Of a DNA stretch of 61,787 bases, positions 54,965-61,787 are shown one piece after another. A program made the translations under genes and the position numbers. A model generated the notes under the pieces. That model did no database searches. It was not told where the DNA came from and was given only the letters and a program-made list of their open reading frames with translations. Positions within the stretch are counted from its first letter, which is position 1; each line of letters starts with the position of its first letter. The stretch covers positions 1 through 61,787 of the forward strand of contig NZ_JALGQH010000035.1 in NCBI RefSeq assembly GCF_022810305.1, read 5' to 3'. Source of the stretch: Rhodococcus sp. ARC_M6 (GTDB lineage: Bacteria; Actinomycetota; Actinomycetes; Mycobacteriales; Mycobacteriaceae).

Positions 54965-56484
54965 TCTGTCAACAGTCCCTCCTTGATCTCGTTCTTGAGC
55001 ACCTTTCCTACCTTCGATCGCGGCAAGTCTTCCCAGACGATTACCTGCTTGGGAGTCTTCACACTTCCGATGCGCGCCTTCACGAATGCCATGACCTCGG
55101 CGTCGTCGATTACGACGCCGGAATGCGGTTGAACCACCGCCACAACCCGTTCACCCCACTTGTCGTCCGGCAAGCCGATCACTCCGCAGTCCTGAATTCC
55201 CGGATACGCCATGAGGGCCTGTTCCACTTCGACCGAATAGACGTTGAAGCCGCCGGTGATGATCATGTCTTTGGCGCGATCGACGATGAACAGAAAATTG
55301 TCCTCGTCGAGGTATCCGATATCGCCGGTGTGGTGCCAACCGTGTGCCGACGCTTCAGCTGAAGCTTCAGGATTCTTGAAATAGCCGGCCATGACGAGGG
55401 AACTGCGGATAACCACCTCGCCTCGAGCACCACGCCCCAGCAGGTTCCCCTTGTCGTCTATGATCCCCACCGTCACCAATGGCGACGGCCGACCAGCAGA
55501 TGACAGCCTTTCCGTCGCAATAGCTCCGTCCGGACCGAAGTGATCTTTCGGTGCCATCGTCGAAATCATCATCGGAGCTTCGCTTTGTCCGAACAGTTGC
55601 GCCATGACCGGCCCGATCTTGCCGATCGCCTCGCCCAGCCGGGTCGGTGAGATCGGCGCCGCTCCATACCAGAAGCATTGCAGTGAAACAAGATCCGCGT
55701 CTTCCAGATCAGGGTGCTCGAGCAGCATGTAGATGAGCGTCGGCGGCAGGAATGTATGCGTGACCTTGTGGGTTTGCACATTTTCCAGGAAAGCACCCAG
55801 ATCCGGTTTCGGCATGATCACCACTTCCCCGCCCAGCGCCATGATGGGAAAGCACAACACCCCCGCCGCGTGAGTCAACGGTGCCAGCGCCAGATACACC
55901 GGGCGCCCCTCGAACGGATAGCTCATGAGCGTGATCGCTGTCATCGTCTCGATGTTGTGCCCGGTCAGCATGACACCTTTGGGACGACCGGTTGTACCGC
56001 CGGTCCCGACGAGCATGGTCACATCATCAGGCGGATCGATATCGAGTTCGTTGACGCCCATCCAGCTTTCGAGAGACTGGGCAAAATCAATATCGCCGTC
56101 GATACAGACAAGCGTGACCAACTTCGGCAGCGCATCCTTGATCTGTTCCACCAACGACGCATACGACTTCTGGAAGAACAGAGCACGAGTATCGAAGAGA
56201 TCCAACAAGTCCCGGTTCTCCGCGGCTTCGTTGCGCGGATTGATCGGACACCACACTGCGCCTGCCCGGCTGATACCGAAGACACAGGAGAAGGAGACCG
56301 GATCGTTCCCGGACAGGATGGCAACCTTGTCCCCGGGCCCAATTCCGGAGGTCGCGAGCGAAGCAGAAAAACGAAGGCTGAACTGCTGGACATCGCCGTA
56401 GGAGAGCGTGCGCTCCCCCATCGTCAGACAGGGAGCGGCGGAACCCAAAGAGGCTCCCTTGTCGAGATAATCGGTCAAGCGCAT
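54961..56484 (-). CDS. AMP-forming acyl-CoA synthetase
   Basis: 507 residues of the ANL superfamily. The ATP loop is LVGTGGTTGRPKG, with a GTGG variant replacing the usual TSGTTG start. The A5 region is GQSEAPM, GWHHTGDIGYLDEDNFLFI carries the adenosine aspartate, DRAKDMIITGGFNVYSVEVE is the hinge, and PRSKVGKVLK contains the catalytic lysine. It activates a carboxylic acid to acyl-CoA and sits between the saccharopine-dehydrogenase-like gene and the TauD gene in one leftward unit. Confidence 0.9.
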   Translation of the reverse strand: MRLTDYLDKGASLGSAAPCLTMGERTLSYGDVQQFSLRFSASLATSGIGPGDKVAILSGNDPVSFSCVFGISRAGAVWCPINPRNEAAENRDLLDLFDTRALFFQKSYASLVEQIKDALPKLVTLVCIDGDIDFAQSLESWMGVNELDIDPPDDVTMLVGTGGTTGRPKGVMLTGHNIETMTAITLMSYPFEGRPVYLALAPLTHAAGVLCFPIMALGGEVVIMPKPDLGAFLENVQTHKVTHTFLPPTLIYMLLEHPDLEDADLVSLQCFWYGAAPISPTRLGEAIGKIGPVMAQLFGQSEAPMMISTMAPKDHFGPDGAIATERLSSAGRPSPLVTVGIIDDKGNLLGRGARGEVVIRSSLVMAGYFKNPEASAEASAHGWHHTGDIGYLDEDNFLFIVDRAKDMIITGGFNVYSVEVEQALMAYPGIQDCGVIGLPDDKWGERVVAVVQPHSGVVIDDAEVMAFVKARIGSVKTPKQVIVWEDLPRSKVGKVLKNEIKEGLLTD

Positions 56485-56523
56485 AACGGGAGCCCCTCGG
56501 GTCGTGAACGAGATAGAAACTGT

Positions 56524-57645
56524 CTAGGTATTGATCGTCACTTCCGGTTCGAGCGCTAAACCGAAACTACGTAGTGCACCCAATAATTCACGGTGCCCGA
56601 AGGCCTGGCACGCCGACGCCAACCCGGTGCGCTTGGGTGCCTGCTGCAACAGCGAGTGCGCTGCGTAGGCCTGCAACAACCCGGTCTGCTTGTAGTTGCA
56701 GTTGCCATGGATCACGACGTGCGCCCGACCGAGCGGACCTGACGCGTACACCGAGTCCAAAGATGTATTGATACGGGGGTTTTCACGCGGAGGCATACCG
56801 GCCTGCACCGAACCGGCAATTTCCGCCAGCGCGGCCTCCTGCTGATCGGCGGGGAGAGTCTTGATCTGCTCTTCCACCATCTTCTGGGTCGCGACAACAC
56901 CTTCCATCACCGCGCGATCGAATACTCCGCCCGCCGCCTTGACGTTGGAGACTCGTGGATCGTTCTTGAACCACACCGGGTGACTGGTGCCGCCCCAAGG
57001 CAGCGCGAGCGCCGTTTCGTGTTGACCGGGCACTACGACGTCGAACGTCTGACCGGGCGCCCACTGCACGTACTTGTTCTGCTCGAGGTAGTACCAATTG
57101 GCCTTGAGGATCGTGAAGATTGTCTGCGTCGACGCGTAGGTGGGAAAACCCTTCCACAGCACCAGAATATCGAGAGTATCGAGCCCCGGATTTTCCAACG
57201 CAATGTTGGCGGCAATCTCACCGGTGGTGTACATCTGCGCTATCCCCGGCGAGAGCAGCAAGCCCTTCTCCTGGTATTTGTCACTGAACTTCTCCTGGAC
57301 GTCGAGCACCCAGTCCTGCTCACCGGTTGTGTCCATGTAGTGGCAGCCGGCGTTGAGAGCAGCTTCGACAACAACAGCGCCGAGCTTGATGAACGGGCCG
57401 ACCATATTGCTGACAACCTGTGCACCGGTAAACAACTCGGTGAGCGCCTCGACCGTGTGCTCGACCTCGACAACCTCATGGTCAACTGTGTCGAGCCCGG
57501 GAATCTTGTCGAGCACTTCCTGGATTCGCGCAGCGTCACGGCCGGCCGCGATGAACGGAATATTGAACTCACGCAGGTATTCACACACCAGACGTCCGGT
57601 GTATCCGGAAACGCCGTAGACAATGACTGGCTTCTTGTCGAACAT
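56524..57645 (-). CDS. Saccharopine-dehydrogenase-like NAD(P)-binding reductase
   Basis: 373 residues. VYGVSGYTGRLV (8-19) is a GxxGxTG Rossmann motif, followed by NIPFIAAGRDAARIQEVL and NMVGPFIKLGAVVVEAAL, as in saccharopine dehydrogenase relatives and trans-acting enoyl reductases. The C-terminal part (about 270-373) has no motif I recognise. The gene is 38 nt upstream of the CoA ligase and 51 nt downstream of the SDR in the same direction. Reduction of an enoyl or imine intermediate is possible; the substrate is unknown. Confidence 0.78.
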   Translation of the reverse strand: MFDKKPVIVYGVSGYTGRLVCEYLREFNIPFIAAGRDAARIQEVLDKIPGLDTVDHEVVEVEHTVEALTELFTGAQVVSNMVGPFIKLGAVVVEAALNAGCHYMDTTGEQDWVLDVQEKFSDKYQEKGLLLSPGIAQMYTTGEIAANIALENPGLDTLDILVLWKGFPTYASTQTIFTILKANWYYLEQNKYVQWAPGQTFDVVVPGQHETALALPWGGTSHPVWFKNDPRVSNVKAAGGVFDRAVMEGVVATQKMVEEQIKTLPADQQEAALAEIAGSVQAGMPPRENPRINTSLDSVYASGPLGRAHVVIHGNCNYKQTGLLQAYAAHSLLQQAPKRTGLASACQAFGHRELLGALRSFGLALEPEVTINT

Positions 57646-57696
57646 ATTCGTGGAACCTTTCGAAGTTGAGTACCGAACCGAAAACGACTGTGCGAG

Positions 57697-58500
57697 TTAC
57701 ATGCCCATTCCGCCGTCGACAGGCAGACCGATCCCGGTGATGAAACGTGCTGCGTCCGAGGCCAAGAACACCACCGCGTCGGCCATGTCGTTTACTTCAC
57801 CGAGACGCCCGAGAGGGGTGAGTCCGATGACGTCGCCCACTGCAGCTTCGGCGCTGGGCCAGAGTCCGAGCTTCGCCATGTCGGAGGCGAGACCGAGACC
57901 CATCTCCGTCGCGACAAGTCCGGGATAAATGCAGTTGACTCGGACGCCATAACCGAGTTTTCCGGATTCTGCGGCCGCGACCCGGGTGAAGCGGTCGACT
58001 GCCGACTTGGTTGCGGAGTACCCACTGATTCCGGGAAACGGGATGGTGGCCGCCACCGACGAAACGTTGATAATCGATCCACCGCTTCCGGCGATCCCAC
58101 CGGGGCGCATGCTGCGCAATCCGTGCTTGGTGCCGAGAGCTGTTCCGAGAACATTTACTTCACACATGCGGCGAATATCGGCGGGATCCAGGTCCACCAC
58201 CAGCGAAGAAATTTCGATGCCTGCGTTGTTGACCAGAATGTCGAAGCCGCCGAGGGTTTCCGTCGTCGCTGCCACCGCGTCGGCCCAGTTCGCGTCATCG
58301 GTGACGTCGAGCTTCACGAAGCCGGTCTTGGCGCCGAGGACACCGACCGCTTCGGCAGTTGCTCGCCCTACGTCTTCGAGAACGTCGCCGATCATCACCG
58401 ACGCTCCCGCCCTGGCCAAGGCCGCCGCCATGCCGGCGCCCAGACCCTGTGCACCACCGGTGACCAGCGCTTTACGTCCTTCGAGATCAAACACGCTCAT
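57697..58500 (-). CDS. Short-chain dehydrogenase/reductase, first gene of the TauD operon
   Basis: 267 residues. TGGAQGLG motif, MIGDVLED (NAD(H) aspartate), NNAG, NVSSVAATI and Y-S-A-T-K are present, and the C-terminal LPVDGGMGM is classical. The ATG at 58500 has GGAGG about 9 nt upstream and is preferred over 58548. It resembles 3-alpha- or 20-beta-hydroxysteroid dehydrogenases, but the substrate is not inferable. A strong palindromic operator lies 120-143 nt upstream, between it and the divergent TetR gene. Confidence 0.87.
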   Translation of the reverse strand: MSVFDLEGRKALVTGGAQGLGAGMAAALARAGASVMIGDVLEDVGRATAEAVGVLGAKTGFVKLDVTDDANWADAVAATTETLGGFDILVNNAGIEISSLVVDLDPADIRRMCEVNVLGTALGTKHGLRSMRPGGIAGSGGSIINVSSVAATIPFPGISGYSATKSAVDRFTRVAAAESGKLGYGVRVNCIYPGLVATEMGLGLASDMAKLGLWPSAEAAVGDVIGLTPLGRLGEVNDMADAVVFLASDAARFITGIGLPVDGGMGM

Positions 58501-58619
58501 CTTCGACCGCCTCCATGAATTCGACCAACTCGCGAAACCACCGTCCACAGCAACCGTTACGTCCGCACTGCCAAGTGGCGTGAGTCACAGAGTATTCAAC
58601 TTTGGACGAGTGTCAAGAA

Positions 58620-58643
58620 AAATCTTGACGATTGTCAAGATTT
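58620..58643. promoter_or_regulatory. TetR operator, perfect palindrome with 10-nt arms
   Basis: AAATCTTGAC, a GATT centre and GTCAAGATTT: both 10-nt arms are exactly complementary. An extra GTCAAG half-site at 58612-58617 gives a second overlapping repeat. It lies between divergent starts at 58500 and 58732 and is the expected target of the TetR at 58732. Confidence 0.82.
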
Positions 58644-58731
58644 TGTACCCAGTGGCCAAAACGCAGGGGTTACACTGTGGCGAGAACACAAAGCACCGTT
58701 GCAGCATCCGCAGGGAACAGGACGTACCGCC

Positions 58732-59406
58732 GTGAGTACCACCGTCGAAAATGCAAGCGGGACAACCCGAAAGGGTTCCCCGAGCAATGCCGACAAAGTC
58801 TCGCGCCGGCAGGTAGACAAGTTCTCGGAACGACGCGACCAGTTGGCCGAGGCGGCGCTGCAGACCCTTGCCGAGCTCGGTTACGCACGCACCAGTCTGC
58901 GTGAAATCGCACAGAACTCCGAGTTTTCACACGGCGTCCTGCACTATTATTTCAGCGACAAAGTCGACCTGATCACGCACTGCGTACGTCACTACAAGGC
59001 GCGCTGCGTCAACCGCTACGACGGCATCGTCGCTACGGCGCACACTCCCGACCAACTGAGGTCCGGTTTCGGCGCCTTGCTCGCGGAGACCATGATCGAC
59101 GAACCGACCATGCATCGGCTCTGGTACGACCTGCGCGCGCAATCCCTGTTCGAGGAATCTTTCCGGGCAGATGTCGCCGCGATCGACACAAGTCTCGAAA
59201 ACATGATCTGGCGCATCGTGATTCGCTATGCGGAACTACTGGGAACCGAACCCGCAATCACTTCGTCGGCAATGTACGGAATCTTCGACGGCCTGTTCCA
59301 ACAGAGTTTGCTTCGCCACCTTTCCGGCGACGATAACGCCTCGACATACCTTTCGGAGAGTGTCCAATCGATGCTGCTATTGGTAGTGCCTACGCCGAAC
59401 CCTTAG
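58732..59406 (+). CDS. TetR-family regulator of the TauD operon
   Basis: 224 residues. A long polar N-terminal stretch (about 35 residues) precedes the helix-turn-helix: ERRDQLAEAALQTLAELGYA, TSLREIAQNSEFSHGVLHYY, FSDKVDLITHCV. The ligand domain follows. The GTG at 58732 is the only good start near the fold. It is divergent from the SDR-SacDH-ligase-TauD operon across a perfect palindrome, so local repression and autorepression are likely. Its end overlaps the convergent TetR gene by 17 bases. Confidence 0.87.
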   Translation: MSTTVENASGTTRKGSPSNADKVSRRQVDKFSERRDQLAEAALQTLAELGYARTSLREIAQNSEFSHGVLHYYFSDKVDLITHCVRHYKARCVNRYDGIVATAHTPDQLRSGFGALLAETMIDEPTMHRLWYDLRAQSLFEESFRADVAAIDTSLENMIWRIVIRYAELLGTEPAITSSAMYGIFDGLFQQSLLRHLSGDDNASTYLSESVQSMLLLVVPTPNP

Positions 59407-59995
59407 TGGCCGAGATGCTTTCGGCGACATACTGTGCGCCACGGCCGAATTCGACCACCACGTCATAGTCTGCGTCTTGGCGCCAGAATCGCACCAGCGT
59501 GGCATAGACGCCGCCGACCATCTGCGCCAGAAACAACGGCGGATAGTCGGTTCGAACTTCGTCGGCTTCGAGCCCCGCGGTCACGATGCGCAGCAATTCC
59601 AGGTTGAACCGCTTGTCATGTGATGCCCCCGCAGAGGATGCGACAAAATCTCGTTCCAATTCCGTTGTCACCATTCGCTGGTAGCGCGGATGCTTGACCG
59701 CCTGCACGGCAAAATCCTCGAAGATCGCGGCAATCCGGTCGACGGTAGCCGTCGGCGTCTCCATCAGCCGATCCACCAGCGATGCAAACTGATCCAGATG
59801 ATCACTGTGCAGCGCTTCGAGCACGGCGTCTTTTCCTTGAAAATAGTTGAAGAATGTCGCCCGCGAGACCTCGGCGCGCACGACGATATCGTCGATGGTG
59901 GTATTCGCAAACCCCTTTGCGGAGAAGAGCATCCGGGCAGCAGCCAGCAGTCTTTCGTTGGTATCCCGCTTGTTCTGTTCACGTTTGGAAATCAT
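59390..59995 (-). CDS. TetR-family regulator divergent from an enoyl-CoA hydratase
   Basis: 201 residues. The helix-turn-helix is RDTNERLLAAARMLFSAKGF, NTTIDDIVVRAEVSRATFFN, YFQGKDAVL, with the TIDDIVVRAEVSRATFF form seen in FadR-like TetR proteins. The C-terminal ligand pocket is not diagnostic. It is convergent with the other TetR (17-bp overlap) and divergent from the enoyl-CoA hydratase at 60051, with a TGGACT-AC-AGTCCA palindrome between them that overlaps the hydratase start codon. Confidence 0.85.
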   Translation of the reverse strand: MISKREQNKRDTNERLLAAARMLFSAKGFANTTIDDIVVRAEVSRATFFNYFQGKDAVLEALHSDHLDQFASLVDRLMETPTATVDRIAAIFEDFAVQAVKHPRYQRMVTTELERDFVASSAGASHDKRFNLELLRIVTAGLEADEVRTDYPPLFLAQMVGGVYATLVRFWRQDADYDVVVEFGRGAQYVAESISATKGSA

Positions 59996-60050
59996 GTCGA
60001 CACGCCTTCCCCGTTCCCAGACTGAGCTTTCAGCCTACTGAAGGCAATAG

Positions 60051-60830
60051 ATGGACTACAGTCCAATTATGTCGACTGTTACCTCCGAACGCCAGGGTCG
60101 CGTTCTCATCGTCCGGATCGAACGCGAAGAACGACGCAACGCGATCAACCGCGAAACCGCCGAAGGCATCGAGACCGCACTCAACCTACTCGAGGATGAC
60201 CCCGAACTGTGGGTCGGCATCATCACCGGCACACCGACGGTATTCTGCGCCGGCACCGATATTCGCGAGCGCGCCGACCTCCGCATGCCTCGCGGCGGCG
60301 AGTACGGCGTCATCCGCCGGCAACGCAACAAGCCCCTGATCGCCGCTGTCGAGGGGTACGCACTCGGCGGCGGATTCGAGATCGCGTTGGCGTGCGATCT
60401 TATTGTTGCTTCTCGCACAGCACAATTCGGTCTCCCGGAAACTCGTCGCGGATTGGTTGCCACCTCCGGCGCACTCTTCCGCGCACCACGGGCGCTGCCC
60501 GTCAACGTTGCTCGTGAACTCCTGATCACCGGCCGCACACTCGATCCCGAGCGCGCCTTGAATCTCGGCGTCGTCAATACCCTCACCGAACCAGGCAAGG
60601 CGCTCGACGAAGCACTGGTTATGGCGTCGGAAATCTGCGAATCCTCCCCCACCTCAGTGAGTCTGAGCTTGAAGTCCGTCAACGCTCTGTACACCGAAGA
60701 CGACATCCGCGGTTGGACTGTCACCGACACTGCCCGGGATACGATCCTGCAGTCACCCGACATCACCGAAGGACTCGACGCCTTCGCCAATCGTCGAACA
60801 CCCAACTGGAGCGGATTGTCTCCGCAGTAG
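60051..60830 (+). CDS. Enoyl-CoA hydratase/isomerase (crotonase family)
   Basis: 259 residues. The oxyanion-hole segments are TVFCAGTDIRERADL and EGYALGGGFEIALACD. Both hydratase glutamates are present, in GGFEIA and GLPETRRG. It should hydrate a 2-enoyl-CoA or isomerise its double bond. The ATG at 60051 has GAAGG 6 nt upstream; a second in-frame ATG at 60069 is possible. It is the only enzyme gene controlled by the adjacent TetR, with no operon partner seen before the sulfur genes. Confidence 0.88.
   Translation: MDYSPIMSTVTSERQGRVLIVRIEREERRNAINRETAEGIETALNLLEDDPELWVGIITGTPTVFCAGTDIRERADLRMPRGGEYGVIRRQRNKPLIAAVEGYALGGGFEIALACDLIVASRTAQFGLPETRRGLVATSGALFRAPRALPVNVARELLITGRTLDPERALNLGVVNTLTEPGKALDEALVMASEICESSPTSVSLSLKSVNALYTEDDIRGWTVTDTARDTILQSPDITEGLDAFANRRTPNWSGLSPQ
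60052..60065. promoter_or_regulatory. Probable operator TGGACT-AC-AGTCCA
   Basis: Perfect 6-nt arms with a 2-nt centre, overlapping the first codons of the enoyl-CoA hydratase. It is the only symmetric site between the divergent TetR (59995) and the hydratase, so it is the likely target of that TetR. Confidence 0.6.
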
Positions 60831-60876
60831 TTGACCACTATTCGAGACAAGTTCCCTATAAGTCTGGTCGGAAAGG

Positions 60877-61077
60877 GTGCGCTCCGGTTACAGTCACTGC
60901 TGTGACGGGAACCGGCGCATTTCAGACAGGCACGCTGCTGACGCGGCGTCGCCATGTCGATTTTGCGCACGTCTGTACATCCGGGTGTCCGATCTTCTGA
61001 TCGGACCTACTTCCGTAAGCGCCGCTCACGGGAGAATTTCGTATGTATACCCAGATCAGGGGCCCTTTCTGTCATGA
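60877..61077 (+). CDS. Possible cysteine-containing leader peptide upstream of the OsmC-family gene
   Basis: A 66-codon frame from GTG 60877 whose TGA overlaps the ATG of the OsmC-family gene (ATGA). It has adjacent Cys codons TGC-TGT at 60898-60903 and two more Cys codons later (SPCRFCAR). GGAAAGG sits immediately before the GTG, closer than ideal. Cys-rich upstream frames are known to attenuate sulfur genes in mycobacteria. Whether this one is translated is not certain. Confidence 0.4.
   Translation: MRSGYSHCCDGNRRISDRHAADAASPCRFCARLYIRVSDLLIGPTSVSAAHGRISYVYPDQGPFLS
60884..60915 (+). promoter_or_regulatory. Nested hairpin carrying the Cys-Cys codons
   Basis: An outer stem pairs CCGGTT (60884-60889) with AACCGG (60910-60915). 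An inner stem pairs GTCAC (60893-60897) with GTGAC (60902-60906), with a TGCT loop. The tandem Cys codons of the leader frame fall in the loop and inner stem, so a stalled ribosome would unfold it. Confidence 0.5.
60987..61006 (+). promoter_or_regulatory. Hairpin in the leader of the sulfur unit
   Basis: Perfect 8-nt arms, GTCCGATC and GATCGGAC, around TTCT. No T-run follows, so it is not a classical terminator. It may be an alternative structure in an attenuator or an mRNA element before the OsmC-family gene at 61074. Confidence 0.5.
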
Positions 61078-61613
61078 CCACCGCTTCCATTTCGCACTTG
61101 AGTTCCGTCGTCGCTGCCAATGCCGACGCCATCGGGAAGAACGAGAGCAAAGCTCACGTCGTTTTCAAGGCGGCCGCGCAGGCGCACGACGCCGTCGCCA
61201 GCACAGTCACACTCGGTAAGTACAGCGTCGAGGTTGACGAGCCGCCGGCCCTCGGCGGCGAGAACAAGGCAGCCAATCCCGTTGAGTACTACCTTGCATC
61301 GCTGCTGTCCTGCCAGGTGGTGACCTACCGCGTGTGGGCCGACAAACTCGGCATCAAGCTCGACGACATTTCCGCTCGCGCAGAAGGAGACCTCGACGTC
61401 CGTGGTTTCTTCGGCTTCGACGACGCGGTGCGTCCAGGCGTCTCTGACGCGGTCCGTCCGGGCTTTTCCGAGGTCCGGGTCGTCGTCACGCTCACCGGCC
61501 CGGAAAGCCGTGGGCGCTACCTCGAACTTCAGGAAGCAGTCGACGCGCATTGCCCTGTACTCGATCTGACCCGCAATCCCGTTCCGGTGCATACAGTCGT
61601 CGAAACCGCCTAA
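61074..61613 (+). CDS. OsmC/Ohr-family protein
   Basis: 179 residues. OsmC-fold hallmarks are the two conserved cysteines, C80 (LLSCQVVTY) and C160 (DAHCPVLD), usually the redox pair that reduces organic peroxides. The N-terminal strand region is HVVFKAAAQAHDAVASTV. Residues about 117-131 contain a near-duplicate DAVRPGVS/DAVRPGFS, probably a small insertion. Placement before the sulfhydrylase gene suggests a role in sulfur or peroxide metabolism. The ATG at 61074 overlaps the stop of the leader frame. Confidence 0.85.
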   Translation: MTTASISHLSSVVAANADAIGKNESKAHVVFKAAAQAHDAVASTVTLGKYSVEVDEPPALGGENKAANPVEYYLASLLSCQVVTYRVWADKLGIKLDDISARAEGDLDVRGFFGFDDAVRPGVSDAVRPGFSEVRVVVTLTGPESRGRYLELQEAVDAHCPVLDLTRNPVPVHTVVETA

Positions 61614-61647
61614 GTCGCAACAACCCAACTTCACTACGGAGCAATAA

Positions 61648-61787
<140 letters not shown>

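Noticed and set aside
56524..57645. True saccharopine dehydrogenase of lysine metabolism
   Set aside because: Only the nucleotide-binding half matches, and no lysine pathway genes are nearby.
60870..61060. Leader before the OsmC/metY genes considered as a SAM-IV or cobalamin riboswitch
   Set aside because: It has stable hairpins, but I could not match the conserved core sequences of either class.

Overview
The window looks like a chromosomal segment of a high-GC mycolic-acid actinobacterium, most likely Rhodococcus. That assignment rests on GC-rich codon use, frequent GTG and TTG starts, lipobox lipoproteins, a very large NAD-dependent glutamate dehydrogenase, KshA- and HsaA-type steroid oxygenases, and the density of acyl-CoA dehydrogenases, SDRs and crotonases. 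No rRNA, tRNA, insertion sequence, phage gene or CRISPR array was seen.

Region A (about 1-33750) is a large catabolic locus in several divergent transcription units. It holds an SDR cut by the left edge, an Old-Yellow-Enzyme/dienoyl-CoA-reductase-like protein, FadB and FadA, two NTF2-like proteins, three acyl-CoA dehydrogenases, a crotonase, a DUF35/Ltp-thiolase pair, an APH-like protein, five complete SDRs, a zinc alcohol dehydrogenase, two CoA-pathway accessory enzymes (EthD-like and metallo-beta-lactamase fold), an acyl-CoA ligase, a TetR regulator, one ABC transporter core with three paralogous lipoprotein binding proteins, a flavoprotein dehydrogenase, an MFS exporter and an NADP oxidoreductase. 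Ten promoters, plus one weak case, carry variants of a two-fold symmetric site, AACTGA-N2-TCAGTT. I read this as one regulon, probably controlled by the TetR at 19504-20127. The substrate is not identifiable from sequence alone. The gene set suits an organic acid imported by the ABC system, activated to a CoA thioester and shortened by beta-oxidation and retro-aldol steps, for example a steroid, terpenoid or alicyclic side chain.

Region B (33763-39865) has different promoters without that operator. An HsaA-type flavin monooxygenase and a glutamine-synthetase-like ligase run leftward. A KshA-type Rieske oxygenase, a small CxxC protein, an SDR and an NTF2-like protein run rightward. A GDSL/SGNH hydrolase converges on the last of these.

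Region C (39956-52929) is a complete histidine-utilisation locus. HutC, HutH and a permease form one leftward unit. The large NAD-glutamate dehydrogenase reads leftward upstream of it, and HutU-HutI-HutG reads rightward. Together they take histidine to glutamate plus formamide and on to 2-oxoglutarate. TGTATATACA-like sites lie in both relevant intergenic regions and are the likely HutC operators.

Region D (52942-60830) begins with a lipoprotein tyrosine phosphatase. It continues with a leftward operon (SDR, saccharopine-dehydrogenase-like reductase, acyl-CoA ligase, TauD-type dioxygenase) controlled by a divergent TetR across a perfect 10+4+10 palindrome. A second TetR is divergent from an enoyl-CoA hydratase.

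Region E (60831-61787) is a sulfur-metabolism unit: a structured leader with a small cysteine-containing reading frame, an OsmC-family protein, and the start of an O-acetylhomoserine sulfhydrylase cut by the right edge.
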